Source of the DNA: DATMAM01 sp035559995
Lineage (GTDB): Bacteria > Desulfobacterota > Binatia > UBA9968
Reading direction: 5' to 3'
Length of the DNA stretch: 64,000 nt
Assembly: GCA_035559995.1 (NCBI GenBank)
Contig: DATMAM010000036.1
Span: 1 to 64,000 of the forward strand
Part shown: positions 8,486 to 16,705 of the stretch, piece by piece
Numbering within the stretch: position 1 is the first letter of the stretch
How the letters are laid out: every line of letters starts with the position of its first letter
The notes under the pieces: model-generated
What the model saw: only the letters and a program-made list of their open reading frames with translations
The model's database searches: none
Told to the model about the DNA's origin: nothing
Translations under genes and position numbers: made by a program

Positions 8486-8935
8486 CTACTTTTTTCTGCT
8501 ACGATAAAGAGCGAGCGCGCGAACGAGCGATGTGACGGCAACCCCGGTCGACCAAAAGTTCTTTGCCATTTCGTGCGCCACCCGCGCAATGTCGGAAAAG
8601 GACACGATGCCGACAATCCGGCCATCCTCAAGTATCGGCAGCCGTTTGATCCCGTTGCGCATCATGACTTCGGCCGCCACCAGAAGGTCTTCGTGCGGAC
8701 GCTCCATGACCACCGGACGGCTCATGTGCGCGGAGACTTTGCATTGCCGGGGGTCGTGTGCGCTGCGGATGCAATATAACAAGTCCCGGTCCGTGACGAT
8801 CCCCTTAACCGCTTGATCTACGGCCACCAGGAGACACCCCACGCACCGCTCGAGCATTCGTTGCGCCGCCGTCAACGTATTTTCTTCCGGCGCGATCGTC
8901 ACAACGTCCTTCACCATGATTTCCTCAACTTTCAC
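8486..8935 (-). CDS. CBS-pair domain protein
   Basis: 149 residues, two CBS domains (VEEIMVKDVVTIAPEENT and VSAHMSRPVVMERPHED; ends KGIVTDRDLLYC and IVGIVSFSDIARVAHEM) plus a short basic C-terminal tail. It is the family often found beside Usp and Hsp20 genes and similar in layout to mycobacterial Hrp1. The start is a GTG at 8935 with GGAGGA seven bases upstream; the internal ATG would cut into the first CBS motif. It is the fifth CBS gene in the first 9 kb. Confidence 0.9.
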   Translation of the reverse strand: MKVEEIMVKDVVTIAPEENTLTAAQRMLERCVGCLLVAVDQAVKGIVTDRDLLYCIRSAHDPRQCKVSAHMSRPVVMERPHEDLLVAAEVMMRNGIKRLPILEDGRIVGIVSFSDIARVAHEMAKNFWSTGVAVTSLVRALALYRSRKK

Positions 8936-9705
8936 GGCCGTCCTCCAATCACGGGTTTCGCTGCTCCAGACTATGCCATGCTTCCGGCCGGTGCCTTAAG
9001 GCTGTGACCGGGTTTGCCAGCGCCGGCGCGATCAGAGTTTTAGGATCACTCCAACTTCCGACCACCAACGGAGCAACTCCTATGCCCAAAGATTCGGCGT
9101 CTTGGCCTCGGCATGGCTCCCGTTTTCTGCATCCATGCGAATTTTTGTCCGTCTATTTTTTCATCCGTAAAAATCCCGGGACGCGCGCACGGAAGGACGG
9201 ACTTGGCCGCGGCAAAGGCGCCGCCCGAGGAAGACTTATCGTCGCATGCCACAGTGACCGTAGCGGAGCGTAATCTTGGCTGAAGGGGCGACTTGTTCTT
9301 TCCAAAATCTGCGCTAAATCGCTCCCGTTCTTTTTCAAAAATGAAAAATCCCAAATCCTTGAGCCCGCAAAGTCCCCTTTGGCGGGCCCTTTTTACGGCA
9401 CCAGATTTGCTCATTCCCTATCGGCCAAGCTGCTTGGCCGCTGCTATCCGGGAAACACGGTGCGATACACGGCGAGCGCGCCGTCGGCTGCGGTTCATTC
9501 GAAAATGGATACGAACCATGAGCTGCGGCGCCGACCAGGCCCGGCGCGGTTGGTCGAAAAAGCGCCATGTCATAGTCGCGATGACGCTCGTGGAACTCAA
9601 GAGATGGCCGAAGCGGCGACGGGAGAGATTGAAGCCGGCGGAGCATAGAGCGTACGCGCGGCTGGAAGCGCGTCAGAACCGCATAGGCACTGACTGGAGG
9701 CGGGC
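8936..9705. other. 770-bp gap between divergent genes
   Basis: It lies between the leftward CBS gene and the rightward FBPase gene. Frames in it are either basic, low-complexity shadows or lack ribosome sites. The only structured element recognised is a hairpin followed by T residues at 9361-9395. No sigma-54 site was found in either direction. Confidence 0.55.
9361..9395 (+). terminator. Terminator-like hairpin with T-run
   Basis: GAGCCCGC at 9361-9368 pairs with GCGGGCCC (one G-U pair) after a 13-nt loop and is followed by TTTTT on the plus strand. No gene on the plus strand precedes it within the gap, so if it works it would end an unannotated short transcript. Confidence 0.45.
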
Positions 9706-10806
9706 ATGAAAGTCACCCTCAGCGTAATCAAGGCCGATATCGGGTCCATCGGCGGCCACATCTGTCCGTCGCGGCGACTCGTCGAAACGGTGCGCACTTA
9801 CGTGGCCGAACACGGCGCGAAGCTGCTTCTCGACAGCTACATTAGCTATACCGGAGACGACATCGCGATCGTCAGTGCCCACCAGCGTGGTGCGAACGAC
9901 AGGGCGGTTCACAAGCTCTGCTGGGACGCCTTTATGGCCGGTACAGAGGTAGCAAAGGCGCAGGGACTTTACGGCGCCGGCCAGGACCTCCTCAAGGACG
10001 CTTTCTCGAGCAATGTGCGGGGCATGGGGCCGGCTGTCGCCGAGCTTGAATTCGAGGAGCGACCCAACGAGCCCTTTTTGTTTTTCGCGGCGGATAAAAC
10101 GGATCCAGGAGCGTACAACCTGCCTCTGTACTTGACCTTTGCCGACCCCATGAACACCCCTGGCCTCATGCTGTCGCCGAGCATGGCCGAGGGGTTCAGG
10201 TTCGTTATTATGGATGTGAACTATACGGAAGGCGATCGCGTCATCGAGCTAAACGCCCCCGAGGAGCTCTACGCGATCGCCACGCTGCTCCGCGACACGG
10301 AGCGTTACGTAGTCGAATCTGTGTGGTCGCGCAGCACCGGCGAGCAGGCGGCGGTCGTGTCCACGTCGCGGCTACACAACATCGCGGGTAAGTACACCGG
10401 AAAGGACGATCCAGTGATGCTGATGCGCGTGCAGAAGGATTTTCCCGCTACCGGGGAGGCTCTCGCGCCTTACGCGATCGGCCACTATGTCGCCGGCGGC
10501 ATGCGCGGGTCGCATCAGATGCCGCTCATGCCGGTGCCGCTCAACTCAACCATCAGCTACTTCGACGGCCCGCCCGTGGTGAGCTGCGCTGCGTTTGCGC
10601 TGCACGGAGGAAAAATGACCGAGCCCGTCGATGCTTTCGCGCATCCATTTTGGGATTCCGTACGCGACGCGGTCTCCCACAAGGCGATCTCGATGCGCCG
10701 GCAGGGCTTCTTCGGAGCCGCAATGCTTCCGATGGCTGAGCTCGAATATACCGGGATCATGGAAAAGCTCGGCGCGCTGGACAAGCGGTTCACCGTGCGC
10801 GCGTAA
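9706..10806 (+). CDS. fbp: Fructose-1,6-bisphosphate aldolase/phosphatase, archaeal type (class V)
   Basis: 366 residues, full length for the bifunctional FBPA/P family that turns triose phosphates into fructose 6-phosphate in gluconeogenesis. The N-terminus VTLSVIKADIGSIGGHICPS, the metal-binding YTGDDIAIVSAH and the block GKYTGKDDPVMLMRV are family hallmarks; the Y-x2-K pair in YTGK fits the Schiff-base lysine and tyrosine known from the Sulfolobus enzyme. The tail PMAELEYTGIMEKL is also typical. The ATG follows GGAGG closely. This enzyme is found in archaea, thermophiles and deep-branching bacteria and implies unidirectional gluconeogenesis, which fits the neighbouring sugar-nucleotide gene. 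Confidence 0.95.
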   Translation: MKVTLSVIKADIGSIGGHICPSRRLVETVRTYVAEHGAKLLLDSYISYTGDDIAIVSAHQRGANDRAVHKLCWDAFMAGTEVAKAQGLYGAGQDLLKDAFSSNVRGMGPAVAELEFEERPNEPFLFFAADKTDPGAYNLPLYLTFADPMNTPGLMLSPSMAEGFRFVIMDVNYTEGDRVIELNAPEELYAIATLLRDTERYVVESVWSRSTGEQAAVVSTSRLHNIAGKYTGKDDPVMLMRVQKDFPATGEALAPYAIGHYVAGGMRGSHQMPLMPVPLNSTISYFDGPPVVSCAAFALHGGKMTEPVDAFAHPFWDSVRDAVSHKAISMRRQGFFGAAMLPMAELEYTGIMEKLGALDKRFTVRA

Positions 10807-10823
10807 CGTTGCCGGCGAGCGTG

Positions 10824-11054
10824 CTATGCGACGCAACTTTGCGTACAGCCTTTTCTTTTTGGCCACAGGCTGCAGTTTCCGATTCTCACGGGTTTTTCCC
10901 CGTGGCGTGCGGACGCATCGACGAGAACCTGAGCCGGCTGACCGGTTTCCGGGCACGTGACGACCTTCCGGTAGCGATAGCGCTTCGCCATCGGCTGAAA
11001 GACATATAATGCCCCAATCGCGATTGTTCCCAACATCGCAAGCAGACCGTTCAT
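10824..11054 (-). CDS. Small membrane-anchored cysteine-rich protein
   Basis: 76 residues. One N-terminal membrane segment (LLAMLGTIAIGALYVFQPM) is followed by a soluble part with four cysteines: VTCPETGQPAQVLVDAS, then NCSLWPKRKGCTQSC. The two pairs could bind a metal or form disulfides; the family is not recognised. The start is firm: GGAGGAG lies six bases before the ATG. It converges on fbp with an 18-bp gap. A moderate sigma-54-like site in the right orientation lies about 130 bp upstream (11185-11199). Confidence 0.75.
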   Translation of the reverse strand: MNGLLAMLGTIAIGALYVFQPMAKRYRYRKVVTCPETGQPAQVLVDASARHGEKPVRIGNCSLWPKRKGCTQSCVA

Positions 11055-11463
11055 GGCATTCTCCTCCTATGAAAACCCTCGGGCGTAAGCCCATGAAACA
11101 CTCCTCTAAATTATTATTACCTTCCGCAGGGCAGCGCCCTCGGAGGCCAACGTTTGGCCGGGTTGCCGTCTTGGTAAGACGATGGCAAAAGCCAAGCCAA
11201 AACGGGGACGGCAAAAAGCCAGCGGTCCGCGGGCCAACCGGCGAGCATTTTCCCGCAACGGAGAAAAGCTTGCCCGAAACTTTCCGGCGACTAAGAACTG
11301 CATCGGTAACCGGCAAACGAGATTTCTGCCTCAGAATGGCACGATCAACACGGTGTCCCTTTAGGCGAGAATTAGGGCGGGCGCGACGAAGCACGCCGAC
11401 AAAGGTTGCGCGCAGCCTGGCGGCCGGGAATTAAGGACAGTGAAACATCGAGAGGCGCTTACG
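11055..11463. other. 409-bp divergent gap
   Basis: It separates the leftward small membrane gene from the rightward adenosine-deaminase remnant. It carries the candidate minus-strand sigma-54 site and no convincing gene. A 60-codon basic frame at 11182-11364 has no ribosome site. Confidence 0.5.
11185..11199 (-). promoter_or_regulatory. Possible sigma-54 promoter for small membrane gene
   Basis: Minus-strand TGGCTTGGCTTTTGC has TGGC and TTGC in the right GG-N10-GC register, with two mismatches in the -24 half. The predicted leader is about 120 nt. The surrounding sequence is repetitive (GCCAAGCCAA), so chance is possible. Confidence 0.35.
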
Positions 11464-12337
11464 ATGGAGAGACTGCTTGACCGCCTTCCCAAAGCGGAGC
11501 TGCACATCCACATCGAAGGTTCCTTAGAGCCCGAGCTCATGTTTGAGCTTGCGCAGCGTAACCGGGTAACACTTCCATTTAGTTCGGTCGACGAGGCGCG
11601 GAAGGCATATCAGTTCACTGACCTGCAATCATTTCTCGATCTTTACTATCAGGGAGCGCGGGCCCTGGTAAGCGAAGGCGACTTCTATGACTTGACGTGG
11701 GCCTATCTTAAAAAGGCGCGCTCGCAGAACATACGCCACGCGGAAATCTTTTTTGATCCCCAAACGCATACCGGCAGGGGGGTTGCGTTTGAAACCGTGA
11801 TTAGCGGCCTGCACCGCGCCATGCTCGACGCGCAGCGACGCCTCGGTATCTCGGCAAAACTGATCATGTGCTTCCTGCGGCACTTGAGTGCCGAGGCGGC
11901 CATGGCGACCCTGGAGCAGGCCCTGCCGTTTAAGGAGCGGATTGTTGCGGTCGGGCTGGATTCATCAGAGCTCGGCAACCCGCCGGAGAAATTTGGCAAG
12001 GTATTTGATCGGGCGCGCGCGGAGGGATTTCTCGCGGTCGCTCACGCGGGAGAAGAGGGGCCCCCTGAGTACATCTGGCAAGCGTTGGACGTCCTCAAGG
12101 TATCGCGGATCGATCATGGAGTCCGCTGTATCGAGGATCCTCGCCTGATTGCGCGGCTGGCAACCGATCAGACACCGCTCACGGTTTGTCCGCTGTCCAA
12201 TGTCAAGCTCCGCGTCTTCGATTCCATGGAGCGCCACGGTAAGGAATTCGTTCCAGGCCAGTTTCCTCGCGCACGAGGAGAAGCAAGTCCTGCTCGACGA
12301 ATTGGACCGGGAGTGGTCACGATACCAAGACGAATAA
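11464..12337 (+). pseudogene. add: Adenosine/adenine deaminase with internal deletion
   Basis: The N-terminal three quarters are a good amidohydrolase of the adenosine deaminase family: metal motif AELHIHIEGSLEPE, LDSSELGNPPEKF, VAHAGEEGPPEY with the catalytic Glu, RIDHGVRC and LTVCPLSNVKLRVFDSMERH. After MERH (about 12236) the frame shifts, and the natural C-terminus RNSFQASFLAHEEKQVLLDE continues in another frame to 12337. About 45-50 codons are missing, including the metal- and catalysis-essential NSDDP motif. The undisturbed first frame runs on to 12420 as nonsense and would overlap hpt. The ATG at 11464 has GAGAGG upstream; a GTG at 11440 is possible. It is almost surely inactive. Confidence 0.85.
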
Positions 12338-12383
12338 GCTCGACAGGGCGTTCCGAACAGCTACGGCTTCAACTACCGGATCT

Positions 12384-12932
12384 TCAGTCGCCATGCTTTT
12401 CGCGGCCTTCGATGCGATAGATGTCGGGCAGGTAACGATATCGTTCTGCGTAATCGATCCCATAGCCGACAATGAAACCGTGGGTGATCGTGAAGCCGAC
12501 GTAATCTAGTGGGACATCGACCGTCCGGCGCTCCCGCTTGTCGATGAGTGTGCAAGATTTGATGGAACGCGGCGCCAGCTCCTCGAGCCGGCGACGAACT
12601 GCCTGGAGGGTAATCCCTGTGTCCTCGATATCTTCCACCAACAGGACATCGCGCCCGGACACAGGAATTTGGATGTCTTTCGTGATGGTGACCTGCCCTG
12701 AGGACTTTGTTCTCGAACCGTAGCTCGCGGCGCCGATAAAGTCGACGGTCACCGGAATCGTTAGCTGCCGAATCAGGTCGGCGAGAAAAACAAAAGCGCC
12801 CCGCAAGATACCGATGAGCACCAAATCACGGCCGACATAGTCCGCGCTGATGGCCGCGCCTAATTCCGCGACCCGTTGCGCGATCTCGTGGCGGGAATAG
12901 AGAAGAACAAGCCGTTCGGGTGGGCGCTTCAT
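12384..12932 (-). CDS. hpt: Hypoxanthine phosphoribosyltransferase
   Basis: 182 residues, the usual size for bacterial Hpt. The PRPP-binding signature VLLVEDIEDTGITLQAV is intact, as are LIGILRGAFVFLADLIR and the purine-contacting VDVPLDYVGFTI. It converts hypoxanthine or guanine plus PRPP to IMP or GMP in the cytosol. It converges on the broken adenosine deaminase gene, so both salvage genes sit together although one has decayed. The ATG at 12932 has no strong ribosome site. Confidence 0.95.
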   Translation of the reverse strand: MKRPPERLVLLYSRHEIAQRVAELGAAISADYVGRDLVLIGILRGAFVFLADLIRQLTIPVTVDFIGAASYGSRTKSSGQVTITKDIQIPVSGRDVLLVEDIEDTGITLQAVRRRLEELAPRSIKSCTLIDKRERRTVDVPLDYVGFTITHGFIVGYGIDYAERYRYLPDIYRIEGREKHGD

Positions 12933-13309
12933 CGGAGTGATTCTACAACTCTTCTGAGCTCTTGACCACGCAAAAGCGAGCTTCGAGAAATGTCAAATTT
13001 GCGTCTGCACAGCCGCCTCGAGTATGGATCTCAATCGAGGGTCTCACAAAAATTTGACGCTTGCTACGACGGTTCGCTGCCCGCGCTTAGAGCCGAGCCC
13101 AAACATATTCAGCCCGCGGCAGCGAAGCTGATAAGACGCGCCCGCCGCGAACATGACGGCCGTTCCCAGCGAAGATCTGGATCTGTAAGTTTGGATTTCG
13201 ACACGGCATCATGGGCTCAGAAAGGCAATCCGCGTTACGCGCGGCGGGCACTCGTAACAGCGCGCCGCCACTATTGCAGCAACCCTGTTTCGGAGAGGAG
13301 ATCCGAGCG
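12933..13309. promoter_or_regulatory. Divergent hpt/gdh gap with nested inverted repeat
   Basis: 377 bp without a gene. Between 12992 and 13058, GTCAAATTT pairs with AAATTTGAC and, inside it, CCTCGA (13016-13021) pairs with TCGAGG (13035-13040). The nested arms could be an operator pair or a folded leader between the divergent genes. No sigma-54 motif was found here. Confidence 0.4.
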
Positions 13310-14569
13310 ATGGATATTCCCGGACTGAAAAATTCCGTCTATGAGATGGCCCTGAAGCAATTGGAGCTGGCCGCTGACCGGATCCGCTTGGATCCCAACA
13401 TACGCGTGCGACTCGGAAGGCCGGATCGCGCGCTGATCGTGAGCGTCCCCACCCGGATGGACGACGGGCGTGTTCGCGTCTTCACCGGCTACCGTGTCCA
13501 GCACAACGACACGCTAGGCCCATTCAAGGGCGGTATCCGCTACCACCCGGACGTGAATCTGGGCGAGGTCACGGCTCTGGCGATGTGGATGACCTGGAAA
13601 TGCTCTCTCGTGGGCCTACCGTTTGGCGGCGCAAAGGGCGGCATCGCGTGCGACCCGACACAGTTGTCGAGAAAAGAAATTCAAGGAATGACGCGGCGGT
13701 ATACCGCCGAGATCTTGAATTTTATCGGACCGCAGGTCGATATTCCCGCTCCCGATATGGGAACCAACGAGCAGGTGATGGCGTGGATCATGGACACTTA
13801 CAGCCAGCACAAGGGGCACGCCGTGCCAGGCATTGTAACAGGAAAGCCCGTTGACATTGGCGGGACCCTGGGCCGAAGAGAGGCGACAGGGCGTGGCGTC
13901 CAATACATTGTGGAGCAGGCTGCCGAGCACCTGAAAATGGATTTGACGAAGTGCAGCGCTCTGGTGCAGGGCTTCGGCAAGGTTGGCTCGGTAACCGCAA
14001 GGGAGCTGGCCCGGGCCGGAGTTAGGATTGTGGGCGTAAGCGACCGCTCGGGGGGAATTTACAATCCTCGAGGGCTCCCGGTCGATGAGGTCATCAGGTT
14101 CAAAGCCGAGGGCAAGAAGCTTATTGAATTCTCCGAAGGGGAAAAGATCGCCGGCAAGGAATTTCTGGAGCTTCCCTGCGACATCCTCATCCCGAGCGCC
14201 GCGGAGATGCAGATCGCGCAGGAGAACGCGGCGCGACTAAAGTGCCGGGTCATCGTGGAGGGCGCGAACGGCCCGACCACGCCGGAGGCGGACAGGGTCC
14301 TGGCCGAAAAGGGAGTCCTCGTGCTCCCCGATATCCTAGCCAACGCGGGCGGGGTGATTGTTTCGTACTTCGAATGGGTCCAGGATTTGCAAAACTTCTT
14401 CTGGTCAGAGGACGAGATCAACAGAAAGCTCAAGGGAATGCTGGTGAAGGCGTTTCATGAGGTTCGCGATCGAAGCGCGAAAGAGCGGGTAAGCCTCCGG
14501 GTGGCGGCCCTGATGATCGGGGTGGAACGAGTTGCGCGCGCCATGCTGCTTCGAGGGCTCTACGCGTGA
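13310..14569 (+). CDS. gdhA: Glutamate dehydrogenase (Glu/Leu/Phe/Val family)
   Basis: 419 residues, matching the hexameric NAD(P)-GDH family. N-terminal substrate domain: GYRVQHNDTLGPFKGGIRYH, then KCSLVGLPFGGAKGGI with the catalytic lysine and PAPDMGTNEQVMAWIMD. C-terminal Rossmann domain: VQGFGKVGSVTARELARAG and VEGANGPTTPEAD. It links 2-oxoglutarate and glutamate, with NAD(P)H. The start at 13310 is set by GGAGAGGAG nine bases upstream; an upstream in-frame ATG gives a tail without homology. A hairpin ends the unit downstream. Confidence 0.95.
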   Translation: MDIPGLKNSVYEMALKQLELAADRIRLDPNIRVRLGRPDRALIVSVPTRMDDGRVRVFTGYRVQHNDTLGPFKGGIRYHPDVNLGEVTALAMWMTWKCSLVGLPFGGAKGGIACDPTQLSRKEIQGMTRRYTAEILNFIGPQVDIPAPDMGTNEQVMAWIMDTYSQHKGHAVPGIVTGKPVDIGGTLGRREATGRGVQYIVEQAAEHLKMDLTKCSALVQGFGKVGSVTARELARAGVRIVGVSDRSGGIYNPRGLPVDEVIRFKAEGKKLIEFSEGEKIAGKEFLELPCDILIPSAAEMQIAQENAARLKCRVIVEGANGPTTPEADRVLAEKGVLVLPDILANAGGVIVSYFEWVQDLQNFFWSEDEINRKLKGMLVKAFHEVRDRSAKERVSLRVAALMIGVERVARAMLLRGLYA

Positions 14570-14597
14570 AGAAAGCAGCAGGCTGAAAAAAAGTTTT

Positions 14598-14634
14598 TCG
14601 TGCTGCGCCTAAGCTCAGCACGAGCGGAATTTTT
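14598..14634 (+). terminator. Probable terminator after glutamate dehydrogenase
   Basis: TCGTGCTG at 14598-14605 pairs perfectly with CAGCACGA at 14616-14623, and a T5 run follows at 14630-14634 after six bases. It lies 30 bp after the gdh stop on the same strand. The spacing to the T-run is longer than ideal. Confidence 0.5.
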
Positions 14635-14821
14635 CGACGATACCAACATCTGCACCGTTCGCCCTCCCCGTCCTGAGCCCGTCGAAGGGAGCGTGTCGAA
14701 GGACGACGGCGAGTTTTCAGCCACCTATTAAATCGCGGCAATTTTGCACGGCTGACAAATTAAGAGCCGGCCAAATCGCAGTCCTGCAAACGGGCGGCCG
14801 GAAAGGGTTGAGGAAAATTGC

Positions 14822-14836
14822 TGGCATATCCGTTGC
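14822..14836 (+). promoter_or_regulatory. Sigma-54 promoter of 132-residue unknown gene
   Basis: TGGCATATCCGTTGC has GG-N10-GC spacing and one mismatch to TGGCAC-N5-TTGC. Predicted start near 14848, 14 nt ahead of the ATG at 14862. It lies in the gap after gdh. Confidence 0.78.
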
Positions 14837-14861
14837 GTAAAATCCATCGCGGCGCGATGTC

Positions 14862-15260
14862 ATGAGTCCGGAAAAGGAAAACGAAAACTCGCTCGAAGAA
14901 AGAATTCTATCTCTGCTCGGGCAGGAAACCGCTCATCTTCACGAATATCAAAGGGCGACTCGCCTGCAGGGTGAAAAGGCTCTTTTGCTGGCTGTTTTGG
15001 AAGACGCGATTGGTTGTTTTCAGAAATACCGCCGCGCCCGCGACCGAAGGGGGAGACAGCTCTTTCTCGAGGCGGAAGCCTGGTTCATGGAAGCGAAGGA
15101 TAGCTCGCTCTTCTCGTTCACAAGCATCTGTGACTTTTTAGGGCTGGATCCTCAGTATCTCCGACAGGGGCTGCGCCGGTGGGAGGAAAAGGCCGAGCAC
15201 GAGGCGAGAAGGCCCGGCAGGCACTTGCGGCGTAACGGATTTATTAAACGAGTTGCATGA
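14862..15260 (+). CDS. Conserved-looking protein of unknown function
   Basis: 132 residues, charged and mostly helical, no signal or membrane segment. An N-terminal helix (ENSLEERILSLLGQETAHLH) is followed by LLAVLEDAIGCFQKYRRA. A C-terminal part, AEAWFMEAKDSSLFSFTSIC then DFLGLDPQYLRQGLRRWEE, looks like a small helical domain of the sort seen near other stress genes. I do not recognise a named family. The gene has its own near-consensus sigma-54 promoter just upstream, which links it to the stress genes around it. The ATG at 14862 has no clear ribosome site. Confidence 0.75.
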   Translation: MSPEKENENSLEERILSLLGQETAHLHEYQRATRLQGEKALLLAVLEDAIGCFQKYRRARDRRGRQLFLEAEAWFMEAKDSSLFSFTSICDFLGLDPQYLRQGLRRWEEKAEHEARRPGRHLRRNGFIKRVA

Positions 15261-15698
15261 TAGGCGCTTTGCTCTCGGAGCGATCGCGAGCGGTCTTTAG
15301 CCCTTATCCCATACTTGCCATTTAGAGATCGCTTATTTCGCCAGGTTGCGAACCGGCGCACGTCCCACGCCCTGCCTGAGTTGAATTGCAACGCAAGTCG
15401 AATTGACGCTGCATTCCGGGTAATCGCTGGCGCTCTGTCGATTAATCGAGTGGTTACGGCAACTTAGCACAAATGGAAGAGACGCGGTTTCGCCCGACAC
15501 AGGCTGCGGCCTATCGCCAAACGCCGCACCGCGGACCGAGTCCAAGGTTTGGCACAGCCGTTGCGCTTGCGTAAGGCGACGTTGCGTCCGAGGGCAGAGG
15601 ACAAGCAGCCTCAAGCCTGTGTTTCGCAGGGCACAGTCCCGACGTTTAGGCTACGGTCAAGCGCGGCAGAGTCCGCGTAGGATACGGAGGTCGATTTT
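15261..15698 (+). promoter_or_regulatory. 438-bp leader/promoter region of nucleotidyltransferase gene
   Basis: There is no gene in this gap. It holds a 12-bp palindrome TCGATTAATCGA at 15438-15449, about 100 bp upstream of the sigma-54 promoter at 15550, a distance typical of an activator-binding site. The remaining 120 nt between promoter and ATG form an untranslated leader. Confidence 0.5.
15550..15564 (+). promoter_or_regulatory. Sigma-54 promoter of nucleotidyltransferase gene
   Basis: TGGCACAGCCGTTGC, an exact match to the -24/-12 consensus and identical over 15 bases to the promoter in front of hsp20 at 33116. Predicted start near 15576, about 120 nt before the ATG. Confidence 0.8.
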
Positions 15699-16661
15699 AT
15701 GCTCTATGGTTCCGAGGTATCCCTTCGCTGCGGGATTGTGCTTTCCGGCGGAGAGGGCAAACGTCTCGAACCCCTCGTGCGCCGGCTAGTCGGAAAGCCC
15801 CTTCCGAAACAGTACGTGAAGCTCATGGGGAAGCATTCGATGCTCGAACGCACGTTTCAGCGGGTGGAACAACTCATCCCGGCGCGGCGAGTCTTCACGG
15901 TCCTGAACGCAAGTCATCTTCAATTTTGCGAGGTCCGCGACCAGATCTCGCCACGTGAGCCTACGACATTGCTGATTCAGCCCGAAAATAAAGAAACCGG
16001 GCCCGGGCTTCTGGTGCCTCTCGTCCACATCTACAAGCGCTATCCCGACGCCAGCGCCGCCGTTTTTCCGTCAGACCACTTTGTCGCGGAAGACGAGTTG
16101 TTCATGGCCTATGTGGATATGGCGTTTCGCATGGTCGAGCGGTGTCCCTCCGCGGTGGTGCTGATCGGGATCGAGCCGAACGGTCCGGAGGTGGACTACG
16201 GCTACGTTGTGCCCGGTCAGGACGCGCACCACCGAGGACCCTGGGGCACGCGGAAGGTCTTGAGGTTTGTGGAGAAACCCAGTCCTGCCATTGCCCGGGA
16301 CATTCTACGCGAGCGCGGTCTATGGAATACTTTTGTCATGACCTTCAAAGTGAAGACGATGCTCGAGCTGGCGCGTAGATTTTGGCCGGCGCTTTATGAG
16401 GCTTTCCAAACGTTCGGCGATGCGATCGGAACCTCGCGCGAGCGCCGCGCGATCGAAGAGGTTTTCCGTCGCATAGAGGCGGTCAATTTGTCGAGGGATT
16501 TACTCGAGCGTTTACCGCTAGAGCGCGATAACCCGCTGTGGGTGCTTCCGGTGCGCGGCGTCCGATGGTCGGACTGGGGTTCGGAGGAACGGATCTGGAG
16601 CACTCTGGCAGCGCTCGGTCGGACTGAAGCGGCGCGCGTTAGCACGAGGCGGATCGGTTAG
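15699..16661 (+). CDS. Mannose-1-phosphate guanylyltransferase-like enzyme
   Basis: 320 residues. Nucleotidyltransferase fold with GIVLSGGEGKRLEPL at the N-terminus, the sugar-phosphate motif PLPKQYVKLMG, AVFPSDHFV, the metal and sugar site EVDYGYVVPG, RFVEKPS and GLWNTFVMTFK. These are the motifs of GDP-mannose pyrophosphorylase (ManC type without the isomerase domain) and relatives. It would make an NDP-sugar for polysaccharide or storage sugar. The nucleotide and sugar cannot be fixed from motifs alone. GGAGGT precedes the ATG, and an exact sigma-54 promoter lies upstream. Confidence 0.85.
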   Translation: MLYGSEVSLRCGIVLSGGEGKRLEPLVRRLVGKPLPKQYVKLMGKHSMLERTFQRVEQLIPARRVFTVLNASHLQFCEVRDQISPREPTTLLIQPENKETGPGLLVPLVHIYKRYPDASAAVFPSDHFVAEDELFMAYVDMAFRMVERCPSAVVLIGIEPNGPEVDYGYVVPGQDAHHRGPWGTRKVLRFVEKPSPAIARDILRERGLWNTFVMTFKVKTMLELARRFWPALYEAFQTFGDAIGTSRERRAIEEVFRRIEAVNLSRDLLERLPLERDNPLWVLPVRGVRWSDWGSEERIWSTLAALGRTEAARVSTRRIG

Positions 16662-16705
16662 TCCCCCGCCGCTTCGAGACCCGGGGGTCAGGTAGCCCGA
16701 GTTTT

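Noticed and set aside
9293..9709. 138-codon basic open frame before fbp
   Set aside because: Arg-rich, no domain, no ribosome site, and it overlaps both the terminator-like hairpin and the fbp start.
11182..11364. 60-codon basic frame starting MAKAKPKRGRQ
   Set aside because: No ribosome site and no recognisable family; the composition reflects a repetitive GCCAAGCC stretch.
12238..12420. Arg/Ser-rich tail of the adenosine deaminase frame
   Set aside because: It is out-of-frame translation after the deletion and runs into hpt; not a genuine C-terminus.
14680..14720. GTCGAAGG inverted motif after glutamate dehydrogenase
   Set aside because: A short fragment of a very common environmental-genome repeat; no full element boundaries could be set.
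16663..16689. CCCCCG/CGGGGG inverted repeat between convergent genes
   Set aside because: It could be a bidirectional terminator, but it has no T-run on either side and only a six-pair stem.
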